Source: Spizellomyces punctatus DAOM BR117 (lineage: Eukaryota; Chytridiomycota; Chytridiomycetes; Spizellomycetales; Spizellomycetaceae). From it: a stretch of DNA of 64,000 nucleotides. The notes under the pieces were generated by a model, which saw nothing but the letters and a program-made list of their open reading frames with translations, was not told the origin of the DNA and did no database searches. The translations under genes were made by a program, and so were the position numbers. Within the stretch, counting starts at the first letter, position 1; each line of letters opens with the position of its first letter. The stretch lies in assembly GCF_000182565.1 (NCBI RefSeq), contig NW_015971546.1:878614-942613 (forward strand). Direction: 5' to 3'. Below, piece by piece: positions 53,301 to 64,000 of this stretch.

Positions 53301-55165
53301 TCTACAACCGATGTCCGCGCCCTGCAAGAAAGGGCAGACATGCTCGAATCTATCCATCACCAGGCGCAGACGGACCTCAGTTACACTCAATCTGAACTCA
53401 CTGCTGTACAGACTGAACTGTCTGACATTAAAGGACGTATGCAAGCTGCCCAAGAGATGCTAATTGGAGGGGCCAGCTCCAACACAGGGGTAGACAATCA
53501 GGCGTTGTTTGAGCGGCTATTTAATAGGAGGATGTCAAATGCTTTGCCGCCCGGTGATGGCAATCTCGGTTTTCGCGACATTCCAGAGCCTTGGACACCG
53601 GTTGAAGGGGACGCTGCTGGAGTTAACAGCAAAGAGCTTGCGGTATGCGTTTCAATTTTGTGATTTCTTCGTGACATCACGAATCACCCCGACTGATCAA
53701 CCATATTTTCCAGGCCCTTCTTCAACAAGTCCAAGGCAAAAGTCGGATCCTACCCTCCCTGGCGACCCTCATGACGGCACTCTTAACAATGTGGTTCATA
53801 GTATATTCCACCATCTATGTCGTGTGCTCTCCATCACGACTTGACACACAACCAGCACCACCCTATGCCGACGTCTGTCGAACTACTGTGATGCCAGCTT
53901 GGGAGGCGGTCACGACGACTTGGCATGCCGCTGCTGAGCGGTTTGTGGGGGATGTGGCACCTGGGGTGTTTGATGCTGCGTATACGGTTGGTGTTTGGGG
54001 GTCAGATGTTGGTAAGGGGGTTGTGGGGGGGTTACGGAAGGGGGTTCGAAAGATAAAGAAGGGAACCAAAAGTGTTGAGAGTCGAGATTTGGGGAGTCGA
54101 ACGGAAATGCAATCGACGGTAGCGACACCGCTCGTGCCTGTTGCTCAAGAGAGTAGGACGGTAACTCCGTCAACATCTTTGGTATCAGTCGTGGAGCAAG
54201 CTTCAGAGAACCGAACGGAGACGCTGTCAACAGTAGCGACACCGGTCGTGTCGGTTGTTCCAAAGAATAGGACGGGAGATCCATCAACATCTTCTGTAGC
54301 AGTTGTTGAGCAAAGTCAACCGGTTGTGCCGTCTCCTGAAACGACTTGGGAGTCAGTGCCGTTGTCGGAGCAGGGTTCCCCATCCTTCTCGAAATCCCTT
54401 GTGGGCAGCTATACTCCTGAACAGGATATTGCGATGTCTGCCGGAGAAGCGAATATGACCATGGAACCCGTTGCTGAAAAGCTGACAGATTTACCGGTGC
54501 CCGTTGCTGATATCGGGTTATCCAGTCCGGCGTCGGAACAGGTTATACACCCGATTGAGCCCGTTGCAGAACAATCCCCAGATGTTACAAGTCTGACGAG
54601 TCCAGTGCCTACCGAGAGCTCACCCCTGCCACCAGATACCCAGAATTCTTTACCACAAAAGACACCCACCATCCTGACACCGACGTCAGAAGTCGACGCC
54701 ACGATTGCCGTTTCGGATGTATCCCATTCAGAGGAGACCAACCCGATCGACTCAGACCTATTTTTCGAGTCACCGGTCCCTGAACAGCCATTAGAGTCTG
54801 TTAATCAAAAGATCCCAATCTCAACTGACCCAGTAGTGGTACAAGCTGAAGAGACGACAGAGCCAATGGCAGTGACTCCTCTTGTTGAACCGTCCTGGAC
54901 GGAGACTGAGCCTACCACTGCAGCCCTTGCAGTGGAAAATGAGACTGGGATGAGCCCCGCCGGTGAGAATACCATGTCCAAAAATGGCCGAGAACCTGAT
55001 GCGGAGATAACACCGACTGTTGGGGATGAGCGCGAAGGTGACAGTATTGGTGGCGAGACGTTGAGTAACAAAGAAGGTCGAGAGGTGCATGATTCCGTGG
55101 ATTGGGCTGAAAGCGGTGATAATGAACCGGCTGATACGAGGACGGTAACGCATGATGAATTATAA
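50348..55165 (+). CDS. double-MATH, coiled-coil, membrane-anchored protein
   Basis: 1,527 aa from four exons: 50348-50794, 50885-51348, 51422-53642 and 53714-55165. The N-terminal 200 residues are Gln/His/Ser/Tyr-rich (prion-like). Two MATH (meprin/TRAF-C) domains follow. MATH1 is at about 223-375 (FSSYHWAIDGFSQ, WRWQLVVYPRG, SGWGFPELLEL, YDGTLNLEADV). MATH2 is at about 375-510 (YQYQWDIPSFRQ, CQWRIQIFRQGNKEG, ACGWPQLVELSQLN, WYGTLSIQTEV). About 480 residues of heptad-type helix follow (LDQARAEVVNLRTELAASHS, LEADLAEARAEIDAKTRALA). A single membrane helix (LMTALLTMWFIVYSTIYVV) lies at about 1060-1080. A 440-residue Ser/Thr/Pro/Glu-rich tail ends the protein. MATH domains usually bind partner peptides; with a coiled coil and a membrane helix, a membrane tether is inferred. 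Confidence 0.85.
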
Positions 55166-55337
55166 CTGGACTAGAAAAGGTTTTTGTTTTGTGGCGTTTG
55201 GGGATGGATAACTTGCGAAATTGTGGTGAGCAAGTTCAAGGAGGGGGGAAAATGTACCTAGATGATATATTTTTTTGAAGAATTTTGGTTTTCCATTTAT
55301 TTTTTTTTCTTTGTTGAAAAGTATCAAGGAATTTTGA

Positions 55338-56321
55338 GACGCAACGTCTCATAGCGCCGAGACAATCGAAGCTCATTCTTTGGTGGAAATAAAATCTGTG
55401 TACGCAGCAACCGCAGCGAGGACCCTACCTGAAGCTGAGAGAATGGACACGGACTACTCCAGAAGAAATACTGGGTGGAGTGGGACGCCAAACAGTTAAA
55501 GAAGCAACGAGCCATTTGATGCAAATCAATATGGGGAGTCTTCGCTGGATGTCAGAGCCACGTATGAAGCTTTACCAGACCAAGAAGGAAACTATGACTT
55601 CCCGGTTCTTGCTCATGATGACCTGGATCCTTGTGCAATGACACTAAACAGCACCGAAATCTCTGTCAGCTTTGCAAATGAATACTGGGTTATATTTTTT
55701 GCTACTCTGTTCCCCATTCGCAAAGGTCCGTACTGGGGTTACTCTCATCAGTTGAGATGCCCAAGATATGGATTACACTGTTTTTAGCATCGTCTTGAAG
55801 CACTTGCCTGAGAAGGCCCAAGACGGCTACGTGCCTTTGCAGGACCAATAGCCAAATTGGCATGTCAACTGGGGTTGGGAATTATGCAGTGCTCATGAGC
55901 CTGGTTTGGTGCCAAGTACCATGGTCAAGATTCCAGTGGTGATTATTTTTGACTTGGGTTGCTAGTATACCAATAGCCAAAGACTCCCCTTTGAGAAAGA
56001 TGGACGAAACGATTGCAAATTGTGTCCCGTTGAGCAATGTTCAAACGACAAGTACCGCACTAAGGCCTCAGAAGAAGATAAACGTGTTGAGCTCAAGAAT
56101 AAGAGACTATTTGGGTATTTACAATCTCTGTGTGGCATATTTGAAGGTGATTTCAAAGTGCAAAAGGGCCAAGATAGTTTTTTGATATCCTGAGATTACC
56201 TCTTGTTTTGGACAAAGATGATATCTGCTTTGCTGATGATGTGGTTCTACCCCTTTTGGCCAAATTGACTGGGAATGCCAGTTCAAAAAAAAATGCCGAC
56301 ATTGGAACATTTCACTGCTAG
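55338..56321 (+). pseudogene. decayed coding locus, family not recognised
   Basis: Protein-like translation is spread over two plus-strand frames with stops. Frame A is open at 55338-55496, is broken by TAA at 55497, continues at 55500-55784 (PFDANQYGESSLDVRATYEA; DEYWVIFFATL-like FANEYWVIFFATLF) and stops with TAG. Frame B runs from about 55765 to 56190 (DYTVFSIVLKHLPEKAQDGY; KDGRNDCKLCPVEQCSNDK; KNKRLFGYLQSLCGIFEGD), broken by TAG at 55849 and 55963. Frame A resumes at about 56178-56318 (ILRLPLVLDKDDICFADDVV). No intron of normal size with GT-AG borders removes these breaks cleanly. Balanced, cysteine-containing composition suggests a former gene, perhaps from a mobile element, but I recognise no family. 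Confidence 0.45.
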
Positions 56322-56802
56322 TGCTGTGAACCCTCTACAGTATGCAGCGTTCTGTTTACACCTACTTCATGCACAGCACCCAAAGTAGATACACTCCGAA
56401 GGCGAGGCTTCTGAGCTGGGAGCTAGACGAGAAAAAGTATGCATATGTGCTGAAAATGGGCATTCCCTTTAATATAAGTTCCTCGTATGTAGTCGTGCCC
56501 TGTATCATACAATCCTGAGACTGCGGACCCTATCGGGGCAACTTCATGATAAGAAACCTTGGATGACCGTGAAAGGAATCCGTGCTTGTGGTCTCCTCAG
56601 GCTACAGCTGTTCCTCGTTTTCTATTGTGCGCTGTGGTCAATATGCCGTGGAAGAAGATCTGCATCGACCTTGTTTTAATTACTGTATGTTTCCGAATGA
56701 GTCGGCCATGTACATCTCTTATCAATAAAGCATCATTATATACAAAACGTCCGCTACTGGCAAATCCACATACCGTCGCAGATTACAAAGTCTACTACGA
56801 GC
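56322..56802. other. unassigned, possible further remnant
   Basis: Fragments such as NPLQYAAFCLHLLHAQHPK (from about 56330) and YNPETADPIGATS (near 56512) look protein-like but have no continuous frame. They may belong to the decayed locus before them. Confidence 0.3.
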
Positions 56803-57973
56803 TTACTTCCAGAACATTAAACTTTGTCGTCGAACTTTCCAGATATCCTGGAACTGCATACATATAACAGAGTGCTAAGCAATAGTAAACATGCACGCAC
56901 ACCTGCGCTGTCGCGAGGGCATACGTCGGTTGTGGGATGGCGACTAGGACGATTGCTGTGATCATGGCAAACGCCATCATACCGCCCAAGAGGAACATGA
57001 TGTATAGGAATGTTGGGGCACGATGGGTGAGTGGAGAGGATCTTGACGGTTTTCCAACCTGCTTGTCCACAGCGGTTTCATCCGACCCGGGAAAAAAGTA
57101 GCAATTGAGTATCTCTTCTGTTCCGTCCGACTTTGCTGTCGTGGGCGTAATAGGGCTACCGCATGGTTGGTCATTGCTCTTTTTGTCATCTGGAAGTCGT
57201 ACACAACTGGCTTCCGTTGCGAGGTTTCTTCTCACATTCACAACAGCGATGATGGAGCATACCGCAATGCACCAATCAACCAACAAACACCACGCTGCAG
57301 GGAGACTGAACATGCCGTTGACAATTTTTGTCAATAGGGATGTTATGTAGCCATTGCTGGAAATGTATACCCATGCAGAGACGCCAAAGGAGGCTAAACA
57401 GATGAGAATGGTGGTCGGGTATAGAAATAGACGGAGCCGTTCGGGGAATACTATTGCGGGGCGGAAAATGGGGATTCGGGAGAGGTTTAGGAGTGTATGG
57501 GAGCAGGCCGCGCCGATAGGAAATGCACTGATGTTTTAGTTTTGATGGGTTAGCCGTGAAATGCTCAACTCTTTGACGATTAAAATAACCTACACGAAAA
57601 CAACCGACCACCCAGGATCGACAATAAAGCACGCTCCTCGACGAAAGAAATCAATCACGTATCCGATTCCTGCAACGTCTGTCCCAAGAATGAAGAGCCT
57701 GATGAGGGGAATATCACTTTAGCTCCAGTGTGAGCAGATATTCATCAAGGCAAAAGTAATAGCATACCAGGAAACCACTACCGCGAGATTAAACCTTGTT
57801 CGTCGCAATCGGTAACGATACACTGCGTACCCAAACGCTATGCAGCTACATACGGCGGTAAGCCCCAAACAAATTAGGATGGGCGTTTCCGCTTGGATTG
57901 GGACAGGTGGCAAGGGACTATTCAGACAGAGTGGATTGGGCTCGGATGTGGTATTGGATGCGCTGTTGCCCAT
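56803..57973 (-). CDS. hypothetical multi-pass membrane protein, 328 aa
   Basis: Four exons (57768-57973, 57594-57698, 56903-57527 and 56803-56853) join in frame to 328 aa. The N-terminus has a possible glycosylation site (NTTS) and Pro-rich stretch. Hydrophobic segments follow: ILICLGLTAVCSCIAFGYAV, FNLAVVVSW plus LFILGTDVAG, ACFIVDPGWSVVFVAFPIGA, LYPTTILICLASFGVSAWVY, AAWCLLVDWCIAVCSIIAVV and FLYIMFLLGGMMAFAMITAI with VLVAIPQ. That gives about six or seven membrane spans. A hydrophilic loop of about 60 residues (VRLPDDKKSNDQPCGSP onward) separates the last two, and a basic end (FQDIWKVRRQSLMFWK) is cytosolic in a seven-span model. This layout recalls a receptor, but I see no family signature, so no function is assigned. 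The last intron (49 bp) is the shortest here. Confidence 0.65.
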
Positions 57974-58830
57974 TTTTGCACCTTGGTGCCTGTTTACCAG
58001 AAGAACGTCTCACACTGGACGCGAGACGGCGTAGGAATATTCGCAAGTGAGAAACAAGGATATTAGTCGATGCCCATGATCATGGTTGAGGTTATTTATC
58101 GGGGCGCCAGGTCCGCCAGGTCCGCCTCTATTTATAGCTAAGAACTTGGAGCTTGGTGCTCAAGGGTCATTCCAGGGTACTAATAGAAAGTTCTGTGCTT
58201 CATGAACGGTTGAGGTAATTTTATTCTAATTATTCCTCCGGTTAATCGGCCTCAGTGTTTATTCTTCTGGCATCACAATAGCATTTAATATTGAATAGAT
58301 GATGGATTATTCTGACAAGCAAAGTATGTATTGCATAAGTTACTTTTTGCTTTCCTGTCATTTGCGCTTATTCCAACCAACAGTGGACGGACCTAAGATC
58401 CACAATAGCATTTGACGGTGCAGGACATGAAAATCACGCACAGGTAAAGAAGAAAGAGATTTGAGATAAAGCGCCCAACAATGAATCTAAATAAAATGAC
58501 AACGGAAGCTGGCTAAAAATGGGGGAGGGCAGATACAGGCATGCAATGAACAAATGGTTGGCAGGACGGCAGCGCAAATGTCCCAACCTTAACGACGTCA
58601 CAAATAAATGGAACAAAGTTGCATAACGCTCTCTTGCCAGAATATTGTAGTCGACTTTTGCGAATTGGGAGGAATATCGGCCAGAGGGGCTATACCATAC
58701 GATCTCACCCTAAAAAAAGCCTACATACTAGACGTTTGTGCATCTACCCAGGATCGAACTCTCCACAGGCGTGACGTAACCGCACTGAATGTTCAGCTCT
58801 TCGCAGACCTCAACTTTTGACCTTTCGGCC
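57974..58830. other. intergenic, divergent
   Basis: A/T-rich, upstream of the membrane protein gene (minus) and TLD gene (plus). A nine-base direct repeat GGTCCGCCA near 58110 is the only local feature. No gene is seen. Confidence 0.4.
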
Positions 58831-60357
58831 ATGGGCAATCAAACGAGCAAAGATCCCAAGACGGCCCTTTCTGGCTTGACCGATACCGAACGCAACGCCC
58901 TTACATCTCTCTTCGAATCAGCCCACGATGCCAAGTCACAGTCCGTCACTCCTGCATCCGTCACTCCTGCATCCCTCGCTTCACACCTTTCCCCGATTCT
59001 CCCAGCGACACTTCGACAAGCAATTGCATCCCTCGCTAGCCGGTTGTCTGACGGAAAGGGCAAGACAGTCTCGTTCAGCGGATTAGCTGCGACTGTGAGA
59101 ATTATTGTTTTTGGAAGCGTGTTGGAGAAACAGCGTCTCGTTGACGTTTATGCTACCTTGGTAGAGCCGGCTGGGACTAGGGAGTTTGTGAAGGATTTGG
59201 CTGCGGGTGTGGGAATTGGCGTAAATAACAAGAAAGCCCATGTGCCGACTGATCGATTTGTTGATTTTCTACTTGAAAAATGCTGCCCTTCTACGAATGT
59301 GACAGAGGATGTATTTAGTTCATCAAGTAATAAGTCACCTCTGGTTATCCCACCTCTCTCCGAGTTTTGCACCTGGTTCCCGCGCAACGCATACCTCCAA
59401 GTCCTGTGGGATGCCCTCTTTACTTCCGCATTCTTTGGCGCCGACTCTTCCACCTCTACCCTCCAGATCCCGACATTGACGGCGCCATCAACTCTGCTCA
59501 CAGTTGAAGATTTGTTTATTTTGCATTCAAACATGGCTTCAGAATTCAAGGAAAGCAGGGAATGGGTACAGAGATTTGCTAGCGATAAGCATGGAAAGAG
59601 CTGGACGGTATTTATGAATAGTGTTGAGGATTGCGGAGCGGTCTTGGTTGCCGTTCGGGACAAAGATGGTATACTTCAGCGCATTCAACCTTGGAATCGC
59701 ACTACTAGGATGCTCATGGTCAATTGATAGGACACATATTTGGCGGCTTTGCGTCCAAAGACTTTAAATTGAACCCAAAGTTTTACGGCGACAATACCAG
59801 CTTTGTGTTCTTTCTGCGCCCAAAGATAGGGGTCTTCCTGCCCACTGGATACAACGACCACTACCAATATTTTAATTCGGGGACGCAGACATTACCAAAT
59901 GGAATGGGATTTGGGGGACAGGTATCTATTGTGTGCCTGCGTTGTCAGCAATGGAACAATCGATAACATAAGCTTCGTATCGCAGCTCAATTATTTTGGC
60001 CTGTGGATTGACGCATCTTTCGAATCCGGTCACTCAAAAGCGGAGCCCAAGTCAACCACCTATGACAATCCCCGTCTGAGTAAACAGGAGGAGTTTACAA
60101 TAGATTTTGGTACGTCCAACTATCACCTCAGTTACCTGGTCCAGGTTTTGATCAACCCTTTTTTGACAGTGGAAGCTTGGTTAATCAAGCCTAAAGAAGT
60201 GGATGAGAGATTAGTGACTAAAAAGGGCAAAAAGAGCGTACTGGACGACGACAGTGCTGCAGCTATGCTGGAGATGGGCGGGAGGCGACTATATTCAAAA
60301 GAGATTGGGAGAGACGAAACGAAAGAGGAAGATGAAGAGGAAAGTAACGATAGCTAA
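58831..60357 (+). CDS. TLD-domain protein, Rtc5/MEAK7-like
   Basis: 446 aa from four exons: 58831-59668, 59731-59921, 59986-60109 and 60170-60357. It begins MGNQTSKD, a good N-myristoylation signal also found in MEAK7 and Rtc5. The N-terminal half is helical and Ser/Thr-rich. The TLD domain lies at about 230-400: FILHSNMASEFKESREWVQR, WTVFMNSVEDCGAVLVAVRD, then across introns GHIFGGFASKDFKL, FYGDNTSFVFFLRPKIGVFL, NDHYQYFNSGTQTLPNGMGF and LNYFGLWIDASFESGHSKAE. TLD proteins of this class act on the vacuolar/lysosomal V-ATPase (yeast Rtc5) or on TOR signalling (MEAK7). The last exon (VEAWLIKPKEVDE) resembles the end of the domain; the tail is acidic. Confidence 0.9.
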
Positions 60358-60519
60358 ATTTTACCATTGCTTTTCTATCATGTACATAGAGTGCCAATTG
60401 AACACAGGTCGTTCATCTATGATCTGTGTACTGTACCGCGACGGTACAAAAGTCCATCCCTGGGAGTAACGTCAGGTTCTTGAACGATACTGACTCCATG
60501 GAAAGCAGGAATTTTAAAA

Positions 60520-61774
60520 TCATCCTCCATCGGCTCTTCTTCTCACAATTTCCACACTCAAAAAATCCCTTGCGCAAATGACATCCTCGTTCATAAACGT
60601 TCCAACAGCCAAAGCTCGTATCTCTTCCATAATCTGCAAACTCTCTTCAGAAAGGTCCCCCTTGTAACGACTCGAGAAATGGTTCAGAACCAATTTCCGA
60701 GCCCCAACCAGACGCGCAAAAGCACCGGCCATCTCAGGGGTGGAATGGCCGTGGGATATCGTGGATTCTTGGACTGAGGAGGGAGTTTGTCCGCTTGCGA
60801 GGTCAGCCTTGAGGCAGGCGTTGGTGGCTTCGTGTATAAGGAGATCAGAATCTATTGCAAGATGAATAATCGGAGACGGGTCGTTTGTGTCGCCCAGAAT
60901 GGTTATTTTGCGACCGGGAGTGGGAGGTGTGAGGTGCTCTTTCAGAAGGAGGTTTGTCCCGTCTGGTAGGGTTAAAGATTGTTGAGACATGAGCTTGCCG
61001 ATTAGGATGGACGGGTTTTTAATTCCTTGCTCTGCTAACGCCTTTCGGTTGCGCTCAAGATGGGGTTGCAGGGTGCTAATGTTAATGTTTCCAGGGTGTG
61101 GAGGCTCTTGGATAACGTAGCCGATGCACGGTACGGTGTGTGCAATCGGCGCGGCCGTTACGGTCATATCAGTTTCGGGATCATGGAGAACGGACCAGTG
61201 GCTCTCGTTGGGATGCGCTGCGTTGCTACCAGAAGTTAGTTGTATATCCCGTCCTGCAATCTCATCATTGTGCAAAGTTTCGCTGGGAGGAGTGGATTGG
61301 TCGTCCGGAAAGTGAAGCTCGTGTACTGTATACCTGCATTAAAATGGTGGTGTCGGCAATTCAGATGTGAGAGAGCGAAAGGGTTATCCCGATGACATAC
61401 CTGCATCCCAATCTAGAATAGGTAGACTTTAAAGCATTCCTTATATACTCTCTTGTCCCCTTTGGCCCAAAAATCTCGAATTTCATGTCCTTGTCTTCAC
61501 CAGGACACCACCCCCCAGCAGCCTGGGAAAGAGTGCACAACAGACCCGGAATACCAAAGCAATGGTCTCCATGCAGGTGTGTTACGAAAATCTTTTCCAC
61601 TTTTCCTGCTTTTAGATCGGATTGGATGATTTGGTGCTGTGTTCCTTCGCCTGCATCAAATAGCCAGATACGCCCGTCGAATCGCAGTGCGAGGCTCGAG
61701 TGGTTTCGGGTTGGACTTGGCTGGGCGCTAGCTGTGCCGAGAAACACTATATCAATGTTTCCAATTGTTGGCAT
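60520..61774 (-). CDS. tRNase Z, short (ELAC1-like) form
   Basis: 3' tRNA-processing endoribonuclease of the metallo-beta-lactamase fold. Exons 61401-61774 and 60520-61333 give 395 aa; an upstream in-frame ATG at 61807 would add 11. The start chosen gives MPTIGNIDIVFLGTASAQPS, matching the family's usual VTFLGTGAAxPS beginning. Zinc-binding motifs are complete: FVTHLHGDHCFGIPGLL (H-x-H-x-D-H), APIAHTVPCIGYVI, ITILGDTNDPSP, LLIHEATN, STISHGHSTPEMAG and LVLNHFSSRY. The gene converges with the TLD gene, with only about 160 bp between stops. An insert of about 40 residues between the first exon and the AHT motif is polar and poorly conserved. Confidence 0.93.
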
Positions 61775-64000
61775 GCTGTAATATCCGATATGCGGAGAGA
61801 AACGCAAACCGTTTTAGCGCTAGGAAAGTTAAATAGGGGCGGAGTCGCTGCCCAGTTGCCATAGCACCAGCCGCAAAAGTCCCTCAAGCACTTCGTCCAT
61901 GTGCTTACCTTGGATTGTTTGAAGTGGTTATCGCATAGTTTTATGCAGGTCTCCCACTCATCTGTGCTCCTTCAAGTGAAGAACATGTTCATTGGCTCCA
62001 GAGTACCATGCATACATAACGATAGACTGGGAAGGCTGTAAATAAAGATTCATATTTTTACTTTGTATGGATTCATTTTAGCACTCTTAGGCCTACCTTG
62101 CTGTCCCATACGTTGTGATGCGATGATAATGAACAGGCAAACCTCGAAATGGAGAGCCAAAACCAGCGCCTTTGCTACTGCAAATCTGATCAGGAGTGGA
62201 TGCTTGCCTTCATGTTACGAGCGTAATGAAAATGGCAAAAGGATGGTGCATTCCATATTGTTCATATTGTTCGCTAGCAAATGCCTCTGATGAGTAGGAA
62301 TGGCAAAGCATGGCGACATTCAACACTGACACCAGTTGGGCAACTACCAGGGCTCTTTGCGGGTAAAATACGTTTTCCTGTCGTCAGATCGCAACTTTCT
62401 GTCGAAAGTTCGCCGATATGTAGGATCATCCATGTATTGGCATCAATTGCACACAGTGGCCTGTGTAGCAATGTGAAAAAGACTTTCCAATATATAGGGC
62501 AATACGCAAGAAATAGCAGACTATTTACATTGATCCAACTATCACTGGTGATCGAGTATTGCGTTTGTCATGGAACTGAGAAACAAGCGCAGCGCGCGGA
62601 ATCAACAGTGAGCGCTCGAGTGTTGAAGTAATCGGGCTTGATCAGTCTTTACTATTTGCCATTTTCAGAAGGTATACATTATGGCGCTTGGAAGTCTCAT
62701 AGGACAGCTCAAGCGAAGTATAAATGTCACATGTGAGAGACTATTTCCATTCAATTGGCAAGTCTTTGGCACAAAATGTTTTTGTGGGCTTCCCCTGTCC
62801 GAACCACCCAGCGCGGATTTTCGAGATGGCTCTCCATCTGTTGAAGCAAGGGTTGCTCCCAGATTCTTATGTACCAACAGGTTCCTTCGAGCGCGAGATG
62901 GACTGTAACTGCTTCATAAGCCGTAGACAATTATGAGTAACATCCTCATAGATTCTTCTTCCTTTCGTGTGCTTTCCAAACGCTTAGAGAATAAGTGCAC
63001 GCAGTCGCAGTTGTTACCAACCAATATCGCCAACAAGGGTCGAGACGCCCAATGTACTTGAAATGACTAGATTACTGGCTGTCCTGTTATTTTATTCGAA
63101 ATCTTTCAATCATGAGCAGTAGATAAGCAGAGTCAGATGTCATGTGCTAGGCGGCCTCACAGGATATAGAATGTATTTTACACAATGCTTTTTATTCTTT
63201 TGTGGTCTCACTGGCGGGACACATATCGTTAGCAAACTATAACAGTAAGATGGTGATGGTTTGGGGTTGGATATGAGTGACCGGTTGGTCTATACGCATT
63301 TAGAGCTAAGGGGTTGACCGACTACATTGAAGGGTACGTGCGGTTTTCAAGAGTAATACCTACGGGCTTCTAGCACGTACATAGATTGAGCTCAAAATCG
63401 CATGAGATGGACTATGGTTTTAGGTGATATCAAGTTGCGGCTTATGTGTGCGTCTTTTACGACAACAGGACCAAGTGAAGCAGGGAAGGATGGATTTTGG
63501 GAGATAGATCTACATGGCAAATGATCAGTTACCGTCGTTGGCAAGCCCAGGGATCATATATGCTGTTTACTACCACAAAGGACAAGAAAAGAACTTTAAA
63601 TTGACCTGGAGAAAAGGGCATCCATATACCATCCGAACATTTTATATCCATCCTCACATGAAGTCCACCTCGTGTGGGTGGTTCAAACTCGGTGAATAAA
63701 ATGACCAGATGCGGTCGGCGACGCTGAAGAGTCGCTTCCGACTGTACTTCACAACGTTGATAATCATAGGCTAATGTTATAATCTTCTCTAATGTGATGT
63801 TGAGAGCCAGGTGCCCGGCAAAAAGAAATATATCTCCCATGGGTTCTCAGTTGAAATGACGGGATTTCATTTGATGGGATGACTTTATCTGATTTCAAAC
63901 AGCAGATCGAAAAGCAGAACGACCAGTATTTTGGCGTTCATTACAGGTCAAACTAGAGCTAGATGGTGCTTGCTGTTGATCGCCAAGTGGCCCAACAGAC
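61775..64000. other. no clear gene; possible coding remnants
   Basis: About 2.2 kb without a convincing gene. Two plus-strand stretches look somewhat protein-like: 62690-62936 (HSIGKSLAQNVFVGFPCPNH and HLLKQGLLPDSYVPTGSFER, in a frame overlapping another) and 63514-63699 (SLASPGIIYAVYYHKGQEKN). Neither has a family signature, a clean splice structure or a clear start, so both may be decayed or chance frames. Confidence 0.3.

Noticed and set aside
55336-55350. GAGACG-CAA-CGTCTC hairpin as a terminator
   Set aside because: Eukaryotic polymerase II genes do not end at such hairpins; there is also no T tract directly after it. Probably chance.
60020-60060. tRNA B-box-like GATTCGAAAG on the minus strand
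   Set aside because: Lies inside a coding exon of the TLD gene and no cloverleaf can be drawn around it.

Overview
This window is nuclear DNA of a fungus. Most genes are broken by short introns (about 49-140 bp, GT...AG, mostly GTAAGT- or GTATGT-like donors). The gene set is fungal: an AMN1-like F-box protein, a Sip5-like protein, a Hal4/Sat4-like kinase, Per1, an Rtc5/MEAK7-type TLD protein and a Ccc2-like copper ATPase. A protein with three doublecortin domains, a microtubule-binding family typical of organisms with cilia or flagella, points to a zoosporic, chytrid-like fungus. That placement is inference. All coordinates come from reading the sequence and joining exons by hand; every joined gene keeps one open frame through its splice sites.

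Layout. 1-11.5 kb is a compact gene block: an acyltransferase-3 membrane protein (cut by the window edge), a mitochondrial carrier with 13 exons, Per1, a small unknown protein, a cytochrome b5, a Hal4/Sat4-like kinase and a RhoGAP. 11.7-19.0 kb is a gene-free island of nested repeats: a 27-base C run, a 24-bp array, 138-bp units, a segmental duplication at 1,093-bp offset, a GAT-rich minisatellite and an 83/111-bp array. 19.7-26.3 kb has two orphan genes, the Sip5-like gene, a possible tiny mitochondrial gene and an F-box/WD40 protein. 26.5-35.2 kb is occupied by two large minus-strand genes: a 1,457-aa RA-PH-AGC kinase and an 877-aa triple-doublecortin protein. 36.4-46 kb holds the copper ATPase, a PHAF1/UPF0183 protein, a PAP2 lipid phosphatase and a small acidic protein. 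46.4-55.2 kb holds the F-box/LRR protein and a 1,527-aa double-MATH, coiled-coil, tail-anchored protein. 55.3-64 kb has a decayed coding locus, an orphan membrane protein, the TLD protein, a short-form tRNase Z and about 2 kb with no clear gene.

The genes are not an operon; each probably has its own promoter, and several pairs share divergent upstream regions (1748-2270, 20212-20783, 40091-40986). Loose themes are GPI-anchor and lipid metabolism (Per1, PAP2, acyltransferase), ubiquitin/F-box functions and small-GTPase signalling (RhoGAP, RA-kinase). I saw no tRNA, rRNA, CRISPR array or intact transposon, but I could not run covariance models or database searches.
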